Of a DNA stretch of 57,939 nt, positions 1 through 5,770 are shown in pieces (position 1 is the stretch's first letter; the number at the start of each line of letters is the position of its first letter). Position numbers and translations under genes: made by a program. Source of the stretch: Amazonocrinis nigriterrae CENA67 (GTDB lineage: Bacteria; Cyanobacteriota; Cyanobacteriia; Cyanobacteriales; Nostocaceae); NCBI RefSeq assembly GCF_016056305.1, contig NZ_JAECZC010000007.1:67516-125454 (forward strand), written 5' to 3'. The notes under the pieces are model-generated. The model was not told where the DNA came from. It saw only the letters and a list, made by a program, of their open reading frames with translations, and searched no databases.

Positions 1-105
1 GTTATTCATAAGCGCACCTGTTTTCGGCTGGAGTAGGGCGATCGCACCTAGCTGGTGATCATACCCACGAATAAAGCCGTCAACCTTCGCAGGTAAACGG
101 CTCAT
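1..105 (-). CDS. Partial CDS of mobile element, cut by window edge
   Basis: An open frame starts at ATG (complement of 103-105) and runs off the left edge, giving 35 residues beginning MSRLPAKVDGFIRGYDHQLG. Its start overlaps the stop of the upstream gene as ATGA (102-105), a usual sign of translational coupling, so it is probably the second gene of a leftward operon behind the HTH protein. I do not recognise the product. The coupling also supports the view that the C-terminal frame of the upstream gene is really translated. Confidence 0.5.
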   Translation of the reverse strand, partial: MSRLPAKVDGFIRGYDHQLGAIALLQPKTGALMNN

Positions 106-433
106 TCTTTTACAGGATTTTCTTTTAGTCTCTCCGATAGTTCTTCCAAGCTTGTCAAGCGTTGGCGCAGCTTTTCGCCTCGTATTTCTATTTCGAGAAT
201 TTCTTCACGAGTGTCCGCGATTAGCTGCTGTACTGTTCCCCCAAGAGGGTCATCTCCGGTACTGACAGGGGGATCTGTCCTCGTCCAATCAATTCGACTA
301 GATGAGAGCGACTGACACCCAATTTCTCCGCCAGGCTGTCGAGTCCCGTTATCCCATCGTCCGTCATTACTAGGCTTACGTTCTTCTTGATCTGTCCATA
401 TTCCCTGTGTCTGGCTTTGGCTGATTTCCCCAT
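102..433 (-). CDS. HTH repressor-like protein with coiled-coil tail, frame broken at a G5 run
   Basis: From 433 one frame encodes MGKSAKARHREYGQIKKNVS, then an HTH-like stretch (LDSLAEKLGVSRSHLVELIGRG), and stops at 221. The second frame, overlapping it and ending at 102, supplies a charged coiled-coil tail (VQQLIADTREEILEIEI...). A one-base shift at the G5 run (complement of 238-242) joins them into ...MTLLGGTVQQLIADTREE..., a coherent protein of about 110 residues. This could be a sequencing error, a real frameshift mutation or programmed slippage. The head resembles small HTH regulators of cyanobacterial plasmids and prophages, from general recollection. It is transcribed away from the small-gene train, and palindromes lie just upstream, which suggests an autorepressor. 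The longer second frame before the joint (a 116-residue reading from 452) looks like a shadow. Confidence 0.6.
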
Positions 434-455
434 TTTTAGTGACCATGATCAACTT

Positions 456-518
456 CCTATATAGGATATCAATTTTCTATTCATAAAATACCATATAGGA
501 TATTCGTGTATATGGTAT
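456..518. promoter_or_regulatory. Operator-like palindromes upstream of the repressor-like gene
   Basis: The AT-rich gap upstream of the repressor-like gene holds a perfect 10-bp palindrome CCTATATAGG (456-465). It also holds a perfect 10-bp inverted repeat ATACCATATA (488-497) / TATATGGTAT (509-518) with an 11-nt spacer. The sequence TATAGGATAT occurs at both sites (460-469, 494-503). The position between divergent transcription units fits operator sites for the HTH protein. No protein binding can be shown from sequence. Confidence 0.5.
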
Positions 519-559
519 ATTCCATATATGATTTTAGTTGCTATCACGCAAAACAAGTA

Positions 560-700
560 GAGATGGCAGCCTACCGCCACTGAGGCAAGTGAAAGACCTG
601 CCAGCGCTGAGTGCCTGACAACTGACAACTGACAACTAACACCCCAAACCATGCAGAGACAGCAGCCTGCAAGCATTGAGCGAACGAAAGACCTGCTAGG
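560..700. repeat. Imperfect direct repeat flanking a short tandem repeat
   Basis: Two related segments of about 47 bp (560-606 and 654-700) share AGAGA..GCAGCCT, then TGAG, then GAAAGACCTGC. Between them lies a tandem GACAACT heptamer (617-640). With the operator region this fills the 270-bp gap before the first rightward gene. Open frames crossing it on the minus strand have repeat-derived composition and are not called. Confidence 0.45.
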
Positions 701-721
701 GAGTGACAAGTGACTAACTTC

Positions 722-913
722 ATGAACAAAAACACTAAACCTATGAAGCGTAAAAAGTTCATCCATTGGCTAAGTCCGCTTAGCAACGGAACAGTAGCCG
801 CCTGTGGTCGTACTTTTAGCCCGCGCAACCTTTCCCCGTTGATTGCCACCTGCCCCAAATGCCGACTAAAGCATCAACAGTACTTTCATTCAGCCTACTC
901 AACTCAAGCATGA
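722..913 (+). CDS. Small cysteine-containing protein of the mobile element
   Basis: A 63-residue basic protein starts at ATG 722; an in-frame GTG at 710 is the alternative. It contains one cysteine (VAACGRTF) followed by a CPKC pair, so a small zinc-binding fold is possible but unproven. It is the first gene of the rightward train. Its TGA overlaps the next ATG as ATGA, showing tight packing. I do not recognise the family. Confidence 0.5.
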   Translation: MNKNTKPMKRKKFIHWLSPLSNGTVAACGRTFSPRNLSPLIATCPKCRLKHQQYFHSAYSTQA

Positions 914-1128
914 ACCAAACAACCACCACCATTGACCTAGCCAAAGAACTGCAAGCACTAGAAGCACATCTAGAGCGAGTCATCCAATCACCAGAATTCA
1001 CCAACTTGATGAAATCTGGCTTCTGCAACCCAGACTTCACGCTACCAGATGCACTGATGGCAGTACAGCAAACTGCCGAAAGCTACAACGAAATGATGTC
1101 AATTATTGAACAGTACTCAGATGCTTAA
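910..1128 (+). CDS. Small hypothetical protein of the mobile element
   Basis: A 72-residue acidic protein beginning MNQTTTTIDLAKELQALEAH. It is predicted to be mainly helical, with an amphipathic first helix. The open frame extends upstream to 859, but ATG 910 overlaps the previous stop as ATGA and is preferred. It overlaps the next gene by 8 bases. No function is recognised. Length and packing match phage or plasmid accessory genes. Confidence 0.5.
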   Translation: MNQTTTTIDLAKELQALEAHLERVIQSPEFTNLMKSGFCNPDFTLPDALMAVQQTAESYNEMMSIIEQYSDA

Positions 1129-1402
1129 TTTCATTCACTTACAACAGCCCGATCCATTCTTTGAAACTGCACTGAGCTTAGAGCAAATCACCTATGCTCA
1201 ACGGCTGCAAGATACGGTTTACATCTACTTCACAGGAATATCAAAACCTCTTCTACTGCGTGGACAAGCAGCAGAGGTGGCTTGGCGAGTCATCAAGGAC
1301 AACAGCACCACCATTTTTGACTCGACGTGGAGCGCAGCGCAACAAACAAAAAGCGCCGAAACCCTTAGCCCTAAAGAGTTCGGCACTTCTGCAAGTGAGT
1401 AG
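1121..1402 (+). CDS. Small hypothetical protein of the mobile element
   Basis: A 93-residue protein, MLNFIHLQQPDPFFETALSL..., with a YIYFTG strand and a RGQAAEVAWRVIKDNS segment. The ATG at 1121 lies inside the last codons of the preceding gene; an in-frame ATG at 1106 is less likely. The C-terminal third (after STWSAAQQ) is Ser/Thr/Ala-rich and probably disordered. Function not recognised. Confidence 0.5.
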   Translation: MLNFIHLQQPDPFFETALSLEQITYAQRLQDTVYIYFTGISKPLLLRGQAAEVAWRVIKDNSTTIFDSTWSAAQQTKSAETLSPKEFGTSASE

Positions 1403-1479
1403 AAAAACAATGTATTCCTCATTCCTTAACGCATTATTCCCCAACTACTCCCCAACTATTCACCCACTCATGAGCAACT

Positions 1480-1857
1480 ATGAGCGAGAACGAGACGGTC
1501 AACAAACCATCAACAAACGGCAAATCCTCCCACAGTAGTGCTACTAAAAGCGGTAAGAAAAGGCAGTGGAAAGACTTACCTGTTGACTCATTGTCTAAAG
1601 GTTTTGAAATTCACCAAGCTGAATATGTAGTAGGCAAATCTCCGGTTATCTGGTCTACTGTCACACCAGGACAGCTTTTTTCTCTGAGCGAAACCGGAAA
1701 GAACCTTCACGTCAAGCTGAGTGATGCACGGGCTATCAGCCTTGACACTCGCGTATCGATTGAATTTAAGCCATCCATCCGCCTAAGCACTCAGGTCTGG
1801 GTCGTCACCAGCTTTAACTCAATCACCGCCAATTTTAAAGGGCAACCGCCTCAGTAG
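1480..1857 (+). CDS. Hypothetical protein with basic disordered N-terminus
   Basis: A 125-residue protein. Residues 1-33 are Ser/Lys/Thr/Asn-rich and probably disordered. The remainder reads as a compact beta-rich domain (EYVVGKSPVIWSTVTPGQLF ... VSIEFKPSIRL ... WVVTSFNSITANF). A basic tail plus a small beta domain would fit nucleic-acid binding, which is inference only. It is separated from the previous gene by 77 bases, and its TAG (1855-1857) lies 44 bases before the next start. Confidence 0.5.
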   Translation: MSENETVNKPSTNGKSSHSSATKSGKKRQWKDLPVDSLSKGFEIHQAEYVVGKSPVIWSTVTPGQLFSLSETGKNLHVKLSDARAISLDTRVSIEFKPSIRLSTQVWVVTSFNSITANFKGQPPQ

Positions 1858-1901
1858 TGCGATCGCCCTGCACAGAGTTTCAAATAGAAACCATACTCAT
1901 T

Positions 1902-2114
1902 ATGCCAGAAGACATAAATAAAGCATACATTCAGCGTTACATAACCCAAGCTAAAAGCACGGACAACGAAGTGTTGAAAAACAATGCCCTTTACCGTGCT
2001 GGCACGCACATGGAAGTTATTCCCTGTAACGGGGACGACAAACTCACCCCAGAGCAGCAGCAAGCAGTATTAGATGCAGCCGCGAAACTGTTAGGAGGTG
2101 AGGATGCCTTTTAA
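1902..2114 (+). CDS. Small hypothetical protein of the mobile element
   Basis: A 70-residue protein starting MPEDINKAYIQRYITQAKST. The frame is open from 1857, but that segment contains a HIP1-type GCGATCGC and an unlikely N-terminus, so ATG 1902 is chosen. The C-terminus (LTPEQQQAVLDAAAKLLGGEDAF) is a predicted helix. The stop overlaps the start of the next gene. No known family recognised. Confidence 0.5.
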   Translation: MPEDINKAYIQRYITQAKSTDNEVLKNNALYRAGTHMEVIPCNGDDKLTPEQQQAVLDAAAKLLGGEDAF

Positions 2115-2304
2115 CCAGCGTCTTTACGAGGTATCACTTGAAACCCTGCTAACTGCCAACGTTCCCAAAGACATAGCAGAAGCAGCCAGCCGCGTGGTTG
2201 CCAGTGACGACCCGAACCAACCCGACTTGGGACGAACGCCCCAAGATACAGCGGTAGCACATGAAGCTGTAAAGCATTATTGGCGAGGGCAAGCTGATGG
2301 ATAG
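2104..2304 (+). CDS. Small protein, paralogue of the 3658-3846 product
   Basis: A 66-residue protein (MPFNQRLYEVSLETLLTANV...). AGGAGG at 2093-2098 is a good ribosome binding site for ATG 2104. Its core LLTANVPKDIAEAASRVVAS aligns with TDASCPKDLADKAACIASKY in the gene at 3658, with a following acidic/Gln segment of similar spacing. The two therefore look like diverged duplicates within the element. Both sit in the train ahead of the FtsK-like ATPase. Function unknown. Confidence 0.55.
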   Translation: MPFNQRLYEVSLETLLTANVPKDIAEAASRVVASDDPNQPDLGRTPQDTAVAHEAVKHYWRGQADG

Positions 2305-2485
2305 CTTTTCACCCATGAACTACTACCAACAGCAGGCGATAACTGCAGCCGCTGAACTTGACTATGAACTGGAACTAGCTGCCGCTGAAGCTGAAAACAC
2401 AGAGGATGATTCTGTACAGCCCAGCCCACAGCCAGAAAACTCAGTTTATAACTTTAACGCCATCCTTGATGGATTACTAGACTAA
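2297..2485 (+). CDS. Small acidic protein of the mobile element
   Basis: A 62-residue, strongly acidic protein (ELDYELELAAAEAENTEDDS) ending VYNFNAILDGLLD. Its ATG lies inside the last codons of the previous gene (8-base overlap). Such acidic small proteins occur in phages, but no specific relation is recognised. A GC-rich hairpin follows the stop. Confidence 0.5.
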   Translation: MDSFSPMNYYQQQAITAAAELDYELELAAAEAENTEDDSVQPSPQPENSVYNFNAILDGLLD

Positions 2486-2491
2486 CCAAAA

Positions 2492-2511
2492 GCCCCAGCC
2501 AAAACTGGGGC
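2492..2511 (+). terminator. GC-rich hairpin, possible weak terminator or attenuator
   Basis: GCCCCAG (2492-2498) pairs perfectly with CTGGGGC (2505-2511) around a CCAAAA loop. No T-run follows, so this may be a partial terminator or a translation-affecting hairpin just ahead of the next small gene (ATG 2519). Confidence 0.4.
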
Positions 2512-2518
2512 CCGTTCG

Positions 2519-2632
2519 ATGAATAAATTAGCAATTTGTCTTTTCATCCTTGCAATAATTATGTCACTTGTTGCGCTGAATAAAGAACATCAGCCACTTC
2601 ACTTAAAAATCGAGGTGCAGTATGGCAGATGA
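2519..2632 (+). CDS. 37-residue single-pass membrane microprotein
   Basis: ATG 2519 opens a 37-codon frame with a Lys-preceded hydrophobic segment (LAICLFILAIIMSLVAL, residues 4-20) and a short polar tail ending IEVQYGR. This predicts a membrane microprotein. The stop overlaps the start of the next membrane protein (ATG 2622 inside ATGGCAGATGA), the same overlapping style as its neighbours, which supports translation. No clear ribosome binding site is seen. Function unknown. Confidence 0.45.
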   Translation: MNKLAICLFILAIIMSLVALNKEHQPLHLKIEVQYGR

Positions 2633-2981
2633 ACAAAAAATTGTGGTGGAGGTTCCCAGCGATCGCGGCTACTCCCCAATCCCCAATCCCCAATCCCCCA
2701 ATAAACTCGAACAATTTAAGAAGGGGTGGATAAACGCGATCGTCTTCCCCGACAATCCCGCAGATCTAGTTTTTGACGTGACCACCTCAATTACCATCCC
2801 GGCACTGATCAGCAGCTGCTGGGCATCATTCCCCATTCTCCAATTCTTGAAAGTTGGGGCATTAATCGCTATTGGCATAGCGGCGCTAGGAGTCTGGCAT
2901 CTGCTAGCCATCCCGGAACTTAAGGATTGCTTAATGTTTCGATTAATCCTGGTAACAGTGGGGGTAGTAATTGGGCTGTGA
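2622..2981 (+). CDS. Small membrane protein with a tandem-repeat insert
   Basis: A 119-residue protein. Residues 1-50 are soluble. Hydrophobic stretches follow (IPALISSCWASFPILQFLKV, ALIAIGIAALGVWHLLAI, MFRLILVTVGVVIGL), predicting two or three transmembrane segments. Residues 18-27 (SPIPNPQSPN) come from a CCCCAAT heptamer repeat at 2674-2702, a genomic repeat that has entered the frame without breaking it. Together with the 2519 microprotein it gives the element two adjacent small membrane proteins ahead of the membrane-anchored ATPase, which may be relevant to transfer (inference). Confidence 0.55.
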   Translation: MADEQKIVVEVPSDRGYSPIPNPQSPNKLEQFKKGWINAIVFPDNPADLVFDVTTSITIPALISSCWASFPILQFLKVGALIAIGIAALGVWHLLAIPELKDCLMFRLILVTVGVVIGL

Positions 2982-3028
2982 CACTGGATACGTGCTTTGT
3001 CGTCTTAATAACGAGCCGGGATGAAGAT

Positions 3029-3166
3029 ATGAAAGTTGTTGTAAAACGACTGTGTATATACAACGTAGGCTCAGGTAGGCGTTCCTTATTCCAAGGGAAT
3101 TTTCAGGAGTGCAAAAACTTCATCGAGCAAAACAAACATTTGGAGTCAGTTCGCAAGTATGACTGA
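3029..3166 (+). CDS. Small hypothetical protein of the mobile element
   Basis: A 45-residue basic protein, MKVVVKRLCIYNVGSGRRSL..., from ATG 3029. The open frame begins at 2927 but the first part is antisense-like filler. A GGATGAAG stretch lies just upstream. Its TGA overlaps the next ATG. Not recognised; a real small gene is likely from packing alone. Confidence 0.4.
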   Translation: MKVVVKRLCIYNVGSGRRSLFQGNFQECKNFIEQNKHLESVRKYD

Positions 3167-3611
3167 ATCTTATAAAGGGTTTAATATCGACATTGAAAGA
3201 ACAGACAATAATTCGCCTTATCACTGGGGCGTTGAGGGCGAAGAACACGTTTATTGGAGTGGAACTGCTGAAGATAGTTCTAGTGCCTGGGAACAAGCCA
3301 CTGAATGGATTAACTTTTATCTTAAGTCTTTGCCAAAAACTGAAAATGCAAAAATAGCGGTGAAGCATCAACAAATTCTAAAAGAAGTGGTAGAAGCCTT
3401 AGAGAAAGTCACTGACGTTGATTATTGCAACCATCATCAACGCATAGTTTCAGGAGGGCTAAGGAACAAGGAAGCCTTGCTAGACAATGCTCTTGAAAAA
3501 ATTAGAGAGGCGTTAAGAATTAACGAGCAAGTAATCAGAAGTATCAAAGCTTTTCCCGACGAAGATCTAGAAACAGCTATCCGGCGATACCTTCAAAGCA
3601 ATCATGACTGA
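3159..3611 (+). CDS. Hypothetical protein of the mobile element
   Basis: A 150-residue protein. Residues 1-55 form a small alpha/beta unit (YKGFNIDIERTDNNSPYHWG ... AWEQATEWINFYL) that resembles generic small domains reading 'Y.G..I'. The rest is helical and charged (QQILKEVVEALEKVTD ... LLDNALEKIREALRINEQ). It overlaps both neighbours by 8 bases. Function not recognised. Confidence 0.5.
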   Translation: MTESYKGFNIDIERTDNNSPYHWGVEGEEHVYWSGTAEDSSSAWEQATEWINFYLKSLPKTENAKIAVKHQQILKEVVEALEKVTDVDYCNHHQRIVSGGLRNKEALLDNALEKIREALRINEQVIRSIKAFPDEDLETAIRRYLQSNHD

Positions 3612-3657
3612 TTTACAACCTTATATTTCGCTTGATCGTGGTAGGAGCAATGGGTTT

Positions 3658-3846
3658 ATGAACAAACAAGAACGCAAACAAACCTTTTTTGAAGTATTCA
3701 CTGACGCATCCTGTCCAAAAGACTTGGCAGATAAAGCTGCCTGTATCGCCAGTAAATATTATCCAGCCGGACTAATCGGGGCGACAGAGGAAGAGGTTAA
3801 CACATTTAAGCAGGCTCAAGATTATCTTACGAGGCAGGAGCAATGA
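3658..3846 (+). CDS. Small protein, paralogue of the 2104-2304 product
   Basis: A 62-residue protein from ATG 3658; an ATG at 3604 overlapping the previous stop is the alternative start. The core FTDASCPKDLADKAACIASKYY matches the 2104 gene (PKD-[IL]-A-[DE]), and the 3658 start gives the two proteins equal N-terminal lengths. Its stop overlaps the FtsK-like ATPase start by four bases (ATGA), so the pair is probably co-translated. Confidence 0.55.
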   Translation: MNKQERKQTFFEVFTDASCPKDLADKAACIASKYYPAGLIGATEEEVNTFKQAQDYLTRQEQ

Positions 3847-5084
3847 CTAATCTGCACCCCTCACAAGTACATTCGTACTTGCAAATGTACCAACGGGCAC
3901 AAATAACATCTTGGATGTGTTGGGGTGCATCTGTCCTGGTGTTGTGTGCTGCGGTTGATATTCGCGCCAGGCAGATTAAGCCCTGGCTGCTAATCGGCTC
4001 TACCTCCGCCCTAATCGGTGGCGGGAGCTTAAGAAAGTCTGCCAAGCAACTTAACCGGATATTAGGAGATATCGAGCAAGCATCAAAGCTAAACTTTCAG
4101 GCGTTGGCGAAAACCCAAACTCAACCCACGGCACAGCTAGCAGTTACGGTTGGGGCAAGTGCTGACTGGCAGCCAGACAACTTAATCACAGATCCAGTTG
4201 AATACATTAACAAAGTACAGAAACATGTTGCCCTGGTGGGAGGAACCGGAGACGGTAAATCAACCCAGGCTCAATACTTCTCTACCCGTATTGGGGGAAA
4301 AGTCATTGTTTATGATGTTGACTCAGCCAAAGGTGATTGGGCTTGGGTGGAGCCTGAAAACCTGATCGGTGATGGTGGACTTTCGGAAGTTAACGCCGCG
4401 ATGCAATCGGCACTTGACCACCTGGAACAGATGAGAGTTTACCGCAAGGAAGTATCAAAAGATATTCCACAAGAACACTCTCGCTTTTACATTGCTGAAG
4501 AGTTCCCTGTATTAGCCGACTGTGACAACGCCGCAGAATGGATTAAGCAACACGCTAAGGTAGGACGCAAGCGTAAACAGTTCATTATGGCGCTAGCCCA
4601 AAATGACACAGCTGCTAACTTTGCCCTAGAAGGTGACGCTGATATCCTTGATACCTGCTTTGTTCGCATTCGCTTAGGCAAGAAAGCCCAGGACTACGCT
4701 AAGTCAACGCTTAAAAATCCACAGCTTGAGCAATGGCTTAAAGCTGGTGGCAAGAAGCGGTTTATGGTCGATGATTGCCCGTGCGAACTGGACTTGAGCA
4801 ACTGGGGGCTGAGTACGATTACGTACAAAATCGATACCAGCCGAAGAAATGAGGGGGACAAGGAACCTCAATTACAACTCAACGAGTATGAGCAATTCAT
4901 TCTTGATTGGGGTAAACAGCACCCTGGAGAGGTTTTGAAAGCCCGGATATTGCTGCAAGCCAGTCGCTTATTTGACGGAATGCAGCCAGATGAAATCAGA
5001 ATCATCCTTGCATCTCTTGCAGATCGGGGATTGGGCGAAGTGGTAGGAGAAGGCGATCGTCTCGGCTGGAGGTGGTCACAGTAG
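3843..5084 (+). CDS. Membrane-anchored FtsK/HerA-type DNA translocase with C-terminal winged helix
   Basis: A 413-residue ATPase. Two hydrophobic segments lie near the N-terminus (about 22-38 and 48-62). The P-loop GGTGDGKST is at 133-141 and a Walker B-like RFYIAEEF at 214-221. The C-terminal about 65 residues (KARILLQASRLFDG ... IRIILASLADRGLGEVV ... GWRW) read as a winged-helix domain, as FtsK-gamma and actinomycete TraB have for reading 8-bp DNA signals. It is half the length of chromosomal FtsK and lies on a mobile element, so DNA transfer or segregation of the element is likelier than cell division. An 11-bp phased repeat array starts at its stop codon. No relaxase is visible in the window. 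The ATPase assignment is firm; the transfer role is inference. Confidence 0.75.
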   Translation: MTNLHPSQVHSYLQMYQRAQITSWMCWGASVLVLCAAVDIRARQIKPWLLIGSTSALIGGGSLRKSAKQLNRILGDIEQASKLNFQALAKTQTQPTAQLAVTVGASADWQPDNLITDPVEYINKVQKHVALVGGTGDGKSTQAQYFSTRIGGKVIVYDVDSAKGDWAWVEPENLIGDGGLSEVNAAMQSALDHLEQMRVYRKEVSKDIPQEHSRFYIAEEFPVLADCDNAAEWIKQHAKVGRKRKQFIMALAQNDTAANFALEGDADILDTCFVRIRLGKKAQDYAKSTLKNPQLEQWLKAGGKKRFMVDDCPCELDLSNWGLSTITYKIDTSRRNEGDKEPQLQLNEYEQFILDWGKQHPGEVLKARILLQASRLFDGMQPDEIRIILASLADRGLGEVVGEGDRLGWRWSQ

Positions 5085-5317
5085 TGTCTACAGTTTGCCT
5101 ACAGTTTGTCTACAGTTTGTCTACACCTTGCCTGCACTGTGTTGTAGCCAAAATAGACCGACATCTTTTAATACCGTGAGTGCGGTTGTTGGCGCTCAAT
5201 ACCCTGTCTGTAGGCGTTCTGTTGACTGTCTACAGTGTCTACAGAAAAATTGTCCCAAAATTTCGGCTGTAGACGGCTCAAAACCGCGCTGTATAAGACT
5301 TTTAGCGACTGTAGACA
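5085..5317. repeat. 11-bp phased repeat array with TGTCTACA core (clt-, iteron- or arm-site-like)
   Basis: From the base after the ATPase stop, five tandem 11-bp units run 5085-5139: TGTCTACAGTT, TGCCTACAGTT, TGTCTACAGTT, TGTCTACACCT and a decayed TGCCTGCACTG. Further exact TGTCTACA octamers lie at 5227 and 5236, an inverted copy at 5310-5317, and near-matches at 5205 and 5268. An 11-bp period puts the sites on one helix face. Candidate roles are recognition repeats for the adjacent translocase, replication iterons, or recombinase arm sites. A 79-residue frame crosses the array and is considered spurious. Confidence 0.7.
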
Positions 5318-5340
5318 AATTTTTCAGGGGGTAAATTAAG

Positions 5341-5368
5341 GCGATCGCGCAGGCAGAAACGCGATCGC
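5341..5368. repeat. HIP1 inverted repeat
   Basis: GCGATCGCG (5341-5349) and CGCGATCGC (5360-5368) form a perfect 9-bp inverted repeat around a 10-nt loop, ahead of the gene at 5401. Each arm contains a HIP1 octamer. It may act as a hairpin, but no T-run follows. Confidence 0.5.
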
Positions 5369-5400
5369 TTACCCAATTACCAGTACTAAGTAAAAAATAT

Positions 5401-5715
5401 ATGGATAGTCCAGAAAACAGAACATCTCAAGTATTAAGTTTTTATCTTCACAGAAGCGAAGATGAGCAAGAAGATTTTATATTGTTCCAGCTTCAACAAC
5501 GATATGGATTAGCCCTTGAAGGGTTATCTAAGATGGAGAAGGTGTATTTGATTACGCTACTAGGCTCTAATTTACTTACTGTTGAAGCAGGGAGACTTAA
5601 AGGTTTTCGTACAGAAATATTTGCAATTGCAGGTAGGCTTGTGCATGAATTACTGGCGGAAGAACAAGAAAAGCTTCTCGCAGCCCTAATTGATGGAGTG
5701 ATATATCAAAAGTGA
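5401..5715 (+). CDS. Hypothetical protein upstream of the integrase
   Basis: A 104-residue, largely helical acidic protein (MDSPENRTSQVLSFYLHRSE...; LFQLQQRYGLALEGLSKMEK; LVHELLAEEQEKLLAALIDG). It ends 55 bases before the recombinase start and reads in the same direction, so it may be a small partner such as an excision factor. No HTH or known family is evident. Confidence 0.5.
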   Translation: MDSPENRTSQVLSFYLHRSEDEQEDFILFQLQQRYGLALEGLSKMEKVYLITLLGSNLLTVEAGRLKGFRTEIFAIAGRLVHELLAEEQEKLLAALIDGVIYQK

Positions 5716-5770
5716 GTAGCTGAATTGTGGCTGACGATAATACGATTTTTGAAGAAATTGATACCCTACC

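Noticed and set aside
449-1040. Several minus-strand frames (449-766, 571-858, 816-1040)
   Set aside because: They cross the operator and tandem-repeat region or lie antisense to better supported small genes.
5095-5334. 79-residue plus-strand frame rich in cysteine
   Set aside because: It is the translation of the TGTCTACAGTT repeat array and has no ribosome binding site or domain.
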